Source: Caldilineaceae bacterium | Lineage (GTDB): Bacteria; Chloroflexota; Anaerolineae; Caldilineales; Caldilineaceae | DNA length: 64,000 bases | Direction of reading: 5' to 3' | Assembly: GCA_020433455.1 (NCBI GenBank) | Contig: JAGRCP010000019.1 | Span: 31,545-95,544 of the forward strand | Made by a program: the position numbers and the translations under genes | Shown here: in pieces, positions 7,997 through 16,321 of the stretch | Layout of the letters: the number at the start of each line of letters is the position of its first letter | Position numbering within the stretch: position 1 is the first letter of the stretch | Notes under the pieces: model-generated | Databases searched by the model: none | What the model saw: only the letters and a program-made list of their open reading frames with translations | What the model was told of the DNA's origin: nothing

Positions 7997-9793
7997 ATGT
8001 ATAAACGAAGCTATGTAGTGATGCTGCTCCTGGCGCTTGCCGCTATGGTCTTCAGCGCCTGTGCCGCTCCGGCCGTTCCCGCGGGCGACTCCTCCGGCTC
8101 TGACGGCGATATGGCCGGCGACATGGGCCCGGTAACCGTACGCTATAACCTGGCTACCGAACCGCCTACCGTTGACCCCGCCCTCTCCACAGATACCACG
8201 TCCAGTGCGGTGATCCGCTCCATCGACGTGGGCCTGACCAGACTCAATCCCGAAGATTCTTCGGCTGAGCCTTCTCTGGCCACGGATTGGTCCCAGAGCG
8301 ACGACGGCCTGACCTGGACCTTTAACCTGCGCACCGACATTCCGTGGGTGAAATACAACGCCGACAGCGGCGAGGTCGAGGAAGTCACGGGCGATGACGG
8401 CTCAGTCATGTACGTGACCGCGCCTCAGGTTGAGTACGGTATCAAGCGCGCCTGCGATCCCGAGACCGCTTCGGACTACGCCTACATTCTCTACGTTATC
8501 GACGGCTGTGAGGCCGCCAACATCGGTGAGGGTGCGGTAGATGATATCGCCGTCACCGCACTGGACGACGCTACGCTGGAGATCTCCACCACCTATGCGG
8601 CCAGCTTCTTCCCGCAGATCGTCAGCATGCCCACCGCTTTCCCGACTCCTCAGGGTGTCATCGAGGAATTCGGCGATGTCTGGACCGAAGCCGACAACAT
8701 CGTCAGCAATGGCCCCTACGCCATGTCTGAATGGATTCACAACGACAGCATGCAGTTGGTCAAGAATCCCTTCTCACCCCTGTGGGCCGAGGATAGTCGG
8801 GCCGGTAATGTGGACGTCTACAACTTCGTCATGATCGAAGAGGCTTCCACCGAGTTCGCTATGTACGAAAACAACGAGCTCGACGATTCCACCGTGCCGC
8901 AGGACCAGATGGACGCCGTCTTCGGCGATGGCAGCGCCTATGGTGACGAAGGCCATATCGCCCCCAATAACTGCACCTACTTCTACGGCTTTATCACCAA
9001 GAAGGAAGCCGTGTCGGACCCCAATGTCCGCCGCGCGCTCTCCATGGCCGTGGATCGCGTCACCCTGGTTGATCAGATTCTCAAGGGCGGCCAGGAGCCG
9101 GCCAATTCCTTCACCAACCCGGCCAACTTCGGTACGGTTGCCTTCGATCCCGAAGTCGCTCCCTGGGCGCTGACGGAAGATCTGGGCGGCACCGGTTATG
9201 CCGCGGCCGTGGAAATGGGCAAGCAGCTCATGGCTGACGCCGGCTATCCTGACGGTGAGGGTCTCACCCTGACCATTGGTCACAACGTGAGTGAGGGCCA
9301 CGCCCGCATTGCGCAGGCCATCCAGGCCATGTGGACCGCAGCCTATCCCGCCATTCAGGTGAACATCGAGACCCAGGAATGGGGCGTCTATCTGGACAGC
9401 ATCGAAAACGATGCGCCCATGGAAAACAAGCCTGACGTCTATCGTCTGGGCTGGTGTGCGGATTACCCCCACGCCAACAACTGGGTGCATGAGGTCTTCA
9501 ATCCTGATGCCGGTTCCAACCGCATCATGATCACCCCTGACGATCCCGCCATCGGCGATCTGGTTGCTGAGTATACCCAGCTGACCAAGGATGCCCAGAC
9601 GGCTTCGCCGGAAGACTCGCTGGCCATGTACAAGCGGGCCGAGCAGTTGCTGGTAGACGAGATGGCGGCCATTATCCCCATCTACTTCTACACCACCGTA
9701 CGCATTACCAAGCCGTGGCTGAACCGCCTGTATGCGAATGATCCGTACTTCGAATACTGGACGCTGGATCAGTCCGGTCAGGAAGGCATGTAA
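7997..9793 (+). CDS. Solute-binding lipoprotein, family 5 (peptide ABC transporter)
   Basis: A 598-residue extracytoplasmic receptor that presents oligopeptides or related solutes to the permease. The signal peptide MYKRSYVVMLLLALAAMVFSAC ends in a lipobox (FSAC), so the mature protein is lipid-anchored at Cys-22 with a short G/D/S-rich tether. Family 5 features follow: NLATEPPTVDPAL near residue 50, LATDWSQSDDGLTWTFNLR near 95, and ALSMAVDRVTLVDQILKGG near 350. The cognate ligand cannot be read from the sequence. The ribosome site AAAGGAGTG is strong. It sits between its own promoter and a partial terminator. Confidence 0.92.
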   Translation: MYKRSYVVMLLLALAAMVFSACAAPAVPAGDSSGSDGDMAGDMGPVTVRYNLATEPPTVDPALSTDTTSSAVIRSIDVGLTRLNPEDSSAEPSLATDWSQSDDGLTWTFNLRTDIPWVKYNADSGEVEEVTGDDGSVMYVTAPQVEYGIKRACDPETASDYAYILYVIDGCEAANIGEGAVDDIAVTALDDATLEISTTYAASFFPQIVSMPTAFPTPQGVIEEFGDVWTEADNIVSNGPYAMSEWIHNDSMQLVKNPFSPLWAEDSRAGNVDVYNFVMIEEASTEFAMYENNELDDSTVPQDQMDAVFGDGSAYGDEGHIAPNNCTYFYGFITKKEAVSDPNVRRALSMAVDRVTLVDQILKGGQEPANSFTNPANFGTVAFDPEVAPWALTEDLGGTGYAAAVEMGKQLMADAGYPDGEGLTLTIGHNVSEGHARIAQAIQAMWTAAYPAIQVNIETQEWGVYLDSIENDAPMENKPDVYRLGWCADYPHANNWVHEVFNPDAGSNRIMITPDDPAIGDLVAEYTQLTKDAQTASPEDSLAMYKRAEQLLVDEMAAIIPIYFYTTVRITKPWLNRLYANDPYFEYWTLDQSGQEGM

Positions 9794-9800
9794 TCACATG

Positions 9801-9890
9801 AGCAAAGGCGGCTGACGTCCTTTGGGTCGCCTTTGCTTCGAGCGGGCGCTATGTGCAGGAGATTCTTCTGTCATAGCGCCCGCTTGTTTT
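9801..9890 (+). terminator. Two hairpins after the binding-protein gene
   Basis: Hairpin one pairs AGCAAAGGCG (9801-9810) with CGCCTTTGCT (9828-9837). Hairpin two pairs 9841-9853 with 9872-9884 (13 bp) and runs into TTGTTTT. The second has the form of an intrinsic terminator. Placed between binding protein and permeases, such hairpins usually lower permease output relative to the binding protein. Confidence 0.7.
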
Positions 9891-9970
9891 CTCGTCGGCG
9901 CTCTCCTCGCTTCCGATTTTCCTCTCATGACCCTTGCGTCGCCTGTACGCCATAAAGGGAGAATTGCTGC

Positions 9971-10945
9971 ATGACTGCCTATATCATCCGCCGTTTGCTT
10001 TATGCAATTCCGGTTTTGTTCTGCATTATCCTGGTCACGTTCTTGCTGGCGCGCTCGCTGCCCGGCGGTCCCTTTGATCGGGCCGGCGACAAGACGCTGC
10101 CTGAAAGCATCCGCCAGAACCTGGAGGCGAAATACGGGCTGGACGACCCCGCGTATATTCAATTTGCCAATTATTTGGGTGGTATTGTACGCGGCGATCT
10201 GGGTCCGTCATACTCATACCGCGGCCGCAGCGTCAATCAGATTATTAAAGAATCCTTCCCGATTTCTCTTCAACTGGGCATTCTTTCGATTCTGTTGGCC
10301 GTCATTATCGGGATTCCGGCCGGGATTATCGCCGCGCTCAAACAAAATACCTGGATTGATTATAGTAGTTCATTCGTCGCAATTTTGGGCGTTTCCATTC
10401 CGAACATTGTGTTGGGGCCGCTCCTCATCTATGTGGTTTCCGTTCAGTTCGGCTGGCTGCCCGCCGCCCGTTGGGGCGCAAATTATAAGCAGTTCTACTT
10501 CGGCTGGATTCCACCCATGACCAAGGATTTTTGGATCCATGCTATTTTGCCGGTCATTACCTTGGGCACAGCTTTCTCCGCTACCTTTGCCCGCCTGACC
10601 CGGGCCAGCCTGCTTCAAACCATTCGGGAAGATTATATCCGTACGGCCCGAGCCAAGGGACTTACTGAGTACGGCGTTATCATGCGCCATGCCATGAAAA
10701 ACTCGATGATCCCCGTGGTCACCGTCTTTGGGCCGCTGCTCATCGGCGTGGTGACCGGTTCGTTCGTTGTAGAGAGAATTTTCGGCATTCCCGGCATGGG
10801 CGAATTTTTCGTGACCAGTATTACCAACCGCGATTATCCGATTGTGCTGGGAACAACGCTGCTCTATTCAGTGGGATTGGTATTGGCCAACATCGGTGTT
10901 GACCTGGCCTATGCCTGGCTGGATCCGCGCATTCGCTACGATTAA
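9971..10945 (+). CDS. oppB: Peptide ABC transporter permease, B subunit
   Basis: Inner-membrane permease of 324 residues with six predicted helices, pairing with OppC to form the channel. The N-terminal TAYIIRRLLYAIPVLFCIILV stretch is the typical first helix, followed by ARSLPGGPFD. The cytoplasmic EAA coupling loop that contacts the ATPases reads EDYIRTARAKGL near residue 220, and the end LAYAWLDPRIRYD is characteristic. A ribosome site (AAAGGGAG) precedes the ATG. It belongs to the same set as the binding protein upstream and oppC downstream. Confidence 0.93.
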   Translation: MTAYIIRRLLYAIPVLFCIILVTFLLARSLPGGPFDRAGDKTLPESIRQNLEAKYGLDDPAYIQFANYLGGIVRGDLGPSYSYRGRSVNQIIKESFPISLQLGILSILLAVIIGIPAGIIAALKQNTWIDYSSSFVAILGVSIPNIVLGPLLIYVVSVQFGWLPAARWGANYKQFYFGWIPPMTKDFWIHAILPVITLGTAFSATFARLTRASLLQTIREDYIRTARAKGLTEYGVIMRHAMKNSMIPVVTVFGPLLIGVVTGSFVVERIFGIPGMGEFFVTSITNRDYPIVLGTTLLYSVGLVLANIGVDLAYAWLDPRIRYD

Positions 10946-11032
10946 ACCGGTAACTAAATCGGCAACACGACAAACCATTATTAAAAGCTGGACCACGCAA
11001 AGTTACTTAACATCCGGATTGGAACGATTCTT

Positions 11033-12055
11033 ATGGCGGCAGGGACCACTACAGCAGAAATGACGTCAGCGGCTCCGGTTACGCGCAGACGCACGCCCAC
11101 GGGCGATGCGATTCGTCAATTGCGCAAGAACAAGATGGCGGTTGTCGGTCTAATCGTCATTTTGATCATGATTTTTATCGCGCTTTTTGTTGACACATCG
11201 CTCTTTACCTTTTTTACCGGCGGCAAAGCCCAGCCGCTGATTGCGCCGTATCACTATGCAGAAGTTGATTTTCTCCACGCCAATGCCCCGCCGCTGACGC
11301 GTACAGAGGAGGGGAAATTTTATATACTGGGCACCGACTATCTGGGTCGCGACAACCTGAGCCGCACATTGTATGGCTCCCGCATTTCCTTGTCTGTCGC
11401 GATTGTAGCGGCCACCGTCAGCCTCATCGTCGGGTTGATTTACGGTATGATTTCCGGTTACGGCAGCGCGGTGCGGGATAATTTTATGATGCGCGTAGTC
11501 GATTTTCTCTACGGCTTTCCCCTGATTATTTTTATCATTTTAATGCAGGTCTATTTTAAAGCCCTTTCGGCAACGGATGACACAAATCCGTTTGTCGCCT
11601 GGCTGATCCGCATTGACGATGCCATGGGCGGTATTTTTCTGGTCTTTGTCGCCATCGGCTTGCTCAACTGGCTGGGCATGGCCCGCATTGCCCGCGGGCA
11701 AACGCTATCCTTCAAGCGCAAAGAATTTGTAGAGGCGTCCCGATCGGTGGGCAGCAATGATGGCCGCATCATCCGTAAGCACATTCTTCCCAACATCCTG
11801 GGGCCGTGTATCGTGGCCGAAACCCTGGCCATTCCCGGCTACATTCTGTTGGAATCTTTTCTCTCCTTTATCGGCCTGGGGGCCAATCCGCCCACGCCCA
11901 GTTGGGGCATCATGATTTCGGAAACCTATCAGGCCATGCGCGTCGCGCCCATGAATGTCTTTGCCCCGGCCGTTGCGCTGACGTTGACGACGCTGGCGTT
12001 CAACTTCCTGGGCGACGGTCTGCGCGACGCATTCGATCCGCGTTTGGCCGACTAG
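11033..12055 (+). CDS. oppC: Peptide ABC transporter permease, C subunit
   Basis: Second permease, 340 residues. The cytoplasmic N-terminus (RRRTPTGDAIRQLRKNKMA) precedes the first helix VVGLIVILIMIFIALFVD. The periplasmic loop ends in LGTDYLGRDNLSRTLYGSR, the standard OppC/DppC motif, near residue 100. The EAA loop reads KEFVEASRSVGSNDGRIIRKHILPN near 225, and the end is GDGLRDAFDPRLAD. It is the last gene of the first transporter set and is followed by a good terminator. Confidence 0.93.
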   Translation: MAAGTTTAEMTSAAPVTRRRTPTGDAIRQLRKNKMAVVGLIVILIMIFIALFVDTSLFTFFTGGKAQPLIAPYHYAEVDFLHANAPPLTRTEEGKFYILGTDYLGRDNLSRTLYGSRISLSVAIVAATVSLIVGLIYGMISGYGSAVRDNFMMRVVDFLYGFPLIIFIILMQVYFKALSATDDTNPFVAWLIRIDDAMGGIFLVFVAIGLLNWLGMARIARGQTLSFKRKEFVEASRSVGSNDGRIIRKHILPNILGPCIVAETLAIPGYILLESFLSFIGLGANPPTPSWGIMISETYQAMRVAPMNVFAPAVALTLTTLAFNFLGDGLRDAFDPRLAD

Positions 12056-12081
12056 ACGTCAGCCCTTTGACATGGTATAAA

Positions 12082-12121
12082 AGCGGCACTGCGCTGGGGT
12101 AGGCAGTGCCGCTATCGTTTT
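12082..12121 (+). terminator. Intrinsic terminator after the first opp set
   Basis: AGCGGCACTGC (12082-12092) pairs perfectly with GCAGTGCCGCT (12103-12113), then ATCGTTTTAA. An 11-bp GC-rich stem with a T run fits a rho-independent terminator. Confidence 0.8.
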
Positions 12122-12174
12122 AACCCTGTTTCCCCTTCCCTATCACGTACGGATATAGTTGAAAGGAGCCACCT

Positions 12175-13917
12175 ATGAGAAAACCCCAATTTATTCTTTT
12201 GACCCTGCTACTGATCGGCGCGCTGGTCCTTGGAGCCTGTGCACAGCCCACACCCGTCATGCCGGGCGAGGCCGCCGCTCCGGCTGATGCTGCTGCGAGC
12301 GACGCCGCTTCCACTGAAGCCACGGGCGAAGCAGTCCGCGGCGGCGTTTGGACCGATGCCACCAGTTCCGATGCATCCACGCTCAACCCCATCCTGGGTG
12401 CAGATAGCGCCAGCAGCGGTATCTATGGGCTTCTGACTCCTGCGCTGATTGGCGTGGACCCCTTTACCGGCGCGGTAACGCCCGACGGCTCCATCTCCGA
12501 AAGCTGGGACGTTTCCGATGACGGCCTGGTGTGGACGTTCCATCTGCGTGACGGCGTAACGTGGAGCGACGGCGATCCCGTAGACGCCAACGACTTCAAA
12601 TATACCTACGACGCCATCGGCAGCGATCTGGTGGAGACGGTGCGCAAGTCCAATCTGGAAGGCATCGAGAGCATTGAGGTAATCGATCCTCTGACCGTAC
12701 AGGTCACCTTTGGGAGAGTTCAATGCGACGGCTTGCTGAATCTGGGCCTGGGCTGGCTGCCGAGCCACCTCTACGCCGACGATTTTAGCGATGTCATGAA
12801 CAGCCCCTATAACCTGGAACCGGCCGTCAGCGCCGGCCCCTTTGTCTTCCAGAGCTGGGCGCGGGATGATAACACCATTCTCCTGCGCAATGAATCCTAC
12901 TGGCAAGGCGCGCCCAACATGGACGGCAAGATCTTCCGCATTGTGCCTGATCCCGGCGCACGCCTGGCCCAGCTTCAGAGCGGCGAGGTGGACGTAACCG
13001 GCATCCAGCCCGAGCAGATTGCCGTCGTGGACGGCGATGCCAACCTCAAGCGCTTCAACGCGCGGGATGACGGGTATGCGTATGTGGGCCTCAACCTGGC
13101 CAATCCTGAAAATCCCCAACCGGGGCAGGATGAAGAGGGCAACCTTATCGAGCAGGAGCCCCACCCCATCCTGAGCGACCGCCAGGTACGCCTGGCCATG
13201 GCCCATGCATTGGACTACCAGTCCATCATTGACAATGTCTATCTGGGCCAGGGTTATCCCATTGCCTCCAATGTCCTACCCGCCGTGGAATGGGCTTACG
13301 ATGACTCCATTGAGCCCTATGCCTATGACCCCGAACTGGCCGCCCAAATTCTGGATGAGGCCGGCTGGGTTGATTCTGACGGCGACGGCATCCGGGACAA
13401 GGACGGCATGCCCCTGGCGCTCAATCTGGCCACCAATGCCGGCAACACCACCCGTGAGGACCTGGGCGTGTTGGTGCAGGACCAGCTGAATTCCCTGGGC
13501 TTTGACATTACCTTTGAAGCCATCGACTTCGGTACCCTGGTGGAGCAATTGCTGGGCCAGACTTTCGATATGGTCATCATCGGCTGGACCGGCCTGGGCA
13601 CCGATCCCAATGATGAGAACTTCTGGCACACGGAAAATGACGTGCCCGGCAGCAGCTTCAACTTCGTCAGTTTCCAGAACGAACGCGTCAACGAACTGCT
13701 CAAGGAAGGCGTGAGCATTCCCGGCTGCGCGCCCGAAGACCGTGCGCCCTACTATTACGAGATCCAGCAGATTATCCATGATGAGATTCCCTATCTCTTC
13801 GTAACGGGCAGCATCGGCAACACGGGCTACAGCGCCGACTGGCAGGGCATTGATCCCGGCGAGTGGAGCTTCGAGTGGAACATCGAGACCTGGTCTGACG
13901 CCACGCTGGCCCAGTAA
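12175..13917 (+). CDS. Second solute-binding lipoprotein, family 5
   Basis: A 580-residue receptor of the same superfamily as the protein at 7997 but clearly divergent from it. The signal peptide MRKPQFILLTLLLIGALVLGAC has a lipobox (LGAC), so the anchor is Cys-22, followed by an A/P/S-rich tether. Family marks are DASTLNPILGADSASS near residue 62, SWDVSDDGLVWTFHLRDGV near 103 and DRQVRLAMAHALDYQSIID near 330. An acidic Ca-site-like stretch DSDGDGIRDKDG lies near 400. It opens a second transport set with two permeases but no ATPase. The ribosome site is GAAAGGAG. Confidence 0.92.
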   Translation: MRKPQFILLTLLLIGALVLGACAQPTPVMPGEAAAPADAAASDAASTEATGEAVRGGVWTDATSSDASTLNPILGADSASSGIYGLLTPALIGVDPFTGAVTPDGSISESWDVSDDGLVWTFHLRDGVTWSDGDPVDANDFKYTYDAIGSDLVETVRKSNLEGIESIEVIDPLTVQVTFGRVQCDGLLNLGLGWLPSHLYADDFSDVMNSPYNLEPAVSAGPFVFQSWARDDNTILLRNESYWQGAPNMDGKIFRIVPDPGARLAQLQSGEVDVTGIQPEQIAVVDGDANLKRFNARDDGYAYVGLNLANPENPQPGQDEEGNLIEQEPHPILSDRQVRLAMAHALDYQSIIDNVYLGQGYPIASNVLPAVEWAYDDSIEPYAYDPELAAQILDEAGWVDSDGDGIRDKDGMPLALNLATNAGNTTREDLGVLVQDQLNSLGFDITFEAIDFGTLVEQLLGQTFDMVIIGWTGLGTDPNDENFWHTENDVPGSSFNFVSFQNERVNELLKEGVSIPGCAPEDRAPYYYEIQQIIHDEIPYLFVTGSIGNTGYSADWQGIDPGEWSFEWNIETWSDATLAQ

Positions 13918-13936
13918 GGTCGCTCCGAAGAATAAG

Positions 13937-13998
13937 GTCCCCGGCACTGGCCGCATAGTGTATCGTTAACCAGCGTGGCGCCAGCCAGTGCCGGGGAC
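13937..13998 (+). terminator. Long hairpin after the second binding protein
   Basis: GTCCCCGGCACTGGC (13937-13951) pairs perfectly with GCCAGTGCCGGGGAC (13984-13998). A T run (GATTTTTTGG) follows about 15 bases later. It probably limits read-through to the permeases, as in the first set. Confidence 0.65.
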
Positions 13999-14119
13999 GT
14001 TTAGGGGATTCGATTTTTTGGAACAGCCTAAGGTCGCAGTACAGAGGTAAATCGCAGGGTGGGGACAGGTCTTTTCCCGTTTCCACCTTGCTGAGTGATA
14101 TATACTGCGTGAATATTTG

Positions 14120-14140
14120 ATGCGTGACTCGTGAGGCGTG
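14120..14140. repeat. 7-nt-phased repeat upstream of second permease
   Basis: Three heptads in phase, ATGCGTG, ACTCGTG, AGGCGTG. The first shares GATGCGTGAC with the short array at 55111. Only three units, so chance cannot be excluded. Confidence 0.35.
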
Positions 14141-14196
14141 TTGGACTCCGTCACAAGTCAGTTCTCCGTTTCCGCCCTTTACCCGGCATCCGCACC

Positions 14197-15261
14197 ATGA
14201 CACGATATATCTTCCGCCGTCTGCTTCAGGCCATTCCCACCCTGGTGGGAATTAGCATCATCAGCTTCTTTTTGGCCTATTCAGCGCCCGGCGATCCCAT
14301 CAGCATGTATAATTTTGATCCCAAGGCCACGCCGGAAGCGCTGGAAATGTTGCGCCGTCAAATCGGCCTGGACCAGCCCGTGCCCATTCAGTACGTGCGC
14401 TGGATGACCGGCGTCAGCCTGCGCCGGGGCGATCATGCAGCCGAATTTCAGACCGACGATACCCGCTGCCGGTACCTTGCCTCGCTTGACCTGACGACGT
14501 GCGACAGCGGCAAGGGCGTCATCCGCGGCGACTTGGGCATGAGCTTGCAGACCAAACAACCGGTCTGGGATCGGCTGGTGGAACGCATGCCCGCGACCCT
14601 GGAATTGGGCGTTACGAGCTTGCTGCTTGCACTTGTCATCGGCGTGCCGTTGGGGGTGTTGAGCGCCGTCTATCGCGGCTCCATCTTCGATAACATTGTG
14701 CGCTTTCTCTCCGTGGTGGGGCAGGCCGTGCCCAACTTCTGGATGGGCATCATGCTCATCTTCGTCTTCGGCGTCATTCTGGGCTGGCTGCCCACCGGCG
14801 GCCGCCAAACCGTCTCTCTAACCCAGGAATTTGATCTGGCGGATCGCATCCGCCACATTATTTTGCCGGCGACCGTGTTGGCCCTGGGCGGCATTGCCAT
14901 CTTCAGTCGGGTCATGCGTACGGAAACGCTGGAGGTCATCAATACGGACTACATCCGCACGGCCAGGGCCAAGGGGCTGGGTTACTCCGCCGTCTATTTT
15001 GTTCACGCCTTTCGCAACTCCCTCATCCCCTTGATGACGCTGCTGGGGCCGGCGATTCTGGGCGTGCTCAGCGGCGCCGTGGTGACGGAGACGGTCTTTG
15101 CCTGGCCCGGCATGGGGCGTCTGACCATTGCCGCGGTCTTCCAGCGCGACTATCCGCTGGTGCTGGGGTCGGTCATGGTTTTTTCTTTTCTGACCATTAT
15201 GGGCAACCTGTTGTCCGATATCCTTTACGGCGTGGTCGATCCACGCGTGCGGCTGGAGTAG
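14197..15261 (+). CDS. Peptide ABC transporter permease, B-type, second set
   Basis: Permease of 354 residues, starting MTRYIFRRLLQAIPTLVGI. An upstream in-frame start at 14131 would add 22 residues unlike the family. The EAA loop reads TDYIRTARAKGLGYSAVYFVHA, and the protein ends LSDILYGVVDPRVRLE. The periplasmic loop after the first helix is longer than in the oppB copy at 9971 and has two cysteines (DDTRCRYLASLDLTTCDSG, residues about 88-106), perhaps a disulphide. It is likely powered by OppD and OppF from the first set because no ATPase follows. Confidence 0.92.
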   Translation: MTRYIFRRLLQAIPTLVGISIISFFLAYSAPGDPISMYNFDPKATPEALEMLRRQIGLDQPVPIQYVRWMTGVSLRRGDHAAEFQTDDTRCRYLASLDLTTCDSGKGVIRGDLGMSLQTKQPVWDRLVERMPATLELGVTSLLLALVIGVPLGVLSAVYRGSIFDNIVRFLSVVGQAVPNFWMGIMLIFVFGVILGWLPTGGRQTVSLTQEFDLADRIRHIILPATVLALGGIAIFSRVMRTETLEVINTDYIRTARAKGLGYSAVYFVHAFRNSLIPLMTLLGPAILGVLSGAVVTETVFAWPGMGRLTIAAVFQRDYPLVLGSVMVFSFLTIMGNLLSDILYGVVDPRVRLE

Positions 15262-15271
15262 GAGCATCGTC

Positions 15272-16312
15272 ATGAGCGTGACCCAAGTATCAGGCGACCG
15301 AATTCCGCCCGCCGTCGAAAGCGCCGAAGCCGTTCAACTGCGCCGCAAGCCTCAAACTTATTGGAGCATGGCGCTGAGCAGCCTGCGCCACGATAAGCTC
15401 ACCCTGACGGCTATGGCGTACATCCTCCTGATGGTGATTGTCACAGCTTCCGCCGGCCCCATTAGCCGGACGCTGGTGGGGGTAGGCCCCAACGACACCA
15501 ATCCCGAGAACGCTTTTCAGCAATCTTATCTTGGGCCCTACATTCAGTGGCGGCTGGGCACGGACCCCATGACCGCCCCGCTCATGCTGGGCAGATCCGG
15601 CGGCGTACCTCACTGGCTGGGAACCGACCAGCTTGGCCGGGACCAGTTTGTGCGCCTGCTGTACGGCGGCCGCGTCAGTCTCTCCGTCGCCATTGTCGCG
15701 GCGACGATTTCCTTGCTGCTGGGCGTGACGGTGGGCACCATCGCCGGCTATTTCGGCGGTGTAGTGGACGATGTCATCATGTGGTTCATCAATACCGTCG
15801 TCTCTATCCCCACCATTTATCTGCTGATCATTGTCGCCGCCATCTATTCGCCCAGCCCCCTGGTCCTGACCCTCTTCCTGGGTTTCCTCGGCTGGTTTGG
15901 AACGGCCCGCTTCATGCGCGGCAATGTCTTCCGCGTCAAGGCGCTGGACTACACCCTTGCCGCCCGCGCGCTGGGCGCACGCAACCGGCGCATCATGTGG
16001 AGCCACATCGTACCCAACAGCATTCCCGTGATTGTGGTTGTTACGGCAATTGATGTGGGCGTGCTCATCCTGACGGAATCGGTCCTCAGCTTTTTGGGAT
16101 TGGGCATTCAACCGCCGACGGCCACGTGGGGCAATATGCTCAACCGGGCGCGCAATTTCCTCTTTCTGGTCGATCCGGTTACCGGCAAGCCCCAGGCGAT
16201 TCATCTGCTCATTTGGCCCGGCCTCCTGATCACCCTGACCGTGCTGGCCTTTTACCTCATCGGCGACGGCCTGCGCGATGCTTTAGACCCAACCCTCAAA
16301 AACAAAAAATAG
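15272..16312 (+). CDS. Peptide ABC transporter permease, C-type, second set
   Basis: Permease of 346 residues lying 10 bases after the B-type gene. The cytoplasmic N-terminus leads into the first helix (LTLTAMAYILLMVIVTASAG). The loop ends in WLGTDQLGRDQFVRLLYGGR, the OppC signature, near residue 118. The EAA-type loop reads LDYTLAARALGARNRRIMWSH, and the protein ends GDGLRDALDPTLKNKK. It completes a binding protein-B-C set. A lipoprotein gene follows after 9 bases, so that gene is probably in the same transcript. Confidence 0.92.
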   Translation: MSVTQVSGDRIPPAVESAEAVQLRRKPQTYWSMALSSLRHDKLTLTAMAYILLMVIVTASAGPISRTLVGVGPNDTNPENAFQQSYLGPYIQWRLGTDPMTAPLMLGRSGGVPHWLGTDQLGRDQFVRLLYGGRVSLSVAIVAATISLLLGVTVGTIAGYFGGVVDDVIMWFINTVVSIPTIYLLIIVAAIYSPSPLVLTLFLGFLGWFGTARFMRGNVFRVKALDYTLAARALGARNRRIMWSHIVPNSIPVIVVVTAIDVGVLILTESVLSFLGLGIQPPTATWGNMLNRARNFLFLVDPVTGKPQAIHLLIWPGLLITLTVLAFYLIGDGLRDALDPTLKNKK

Positions 16313-16321
16313 GCGGAACTG

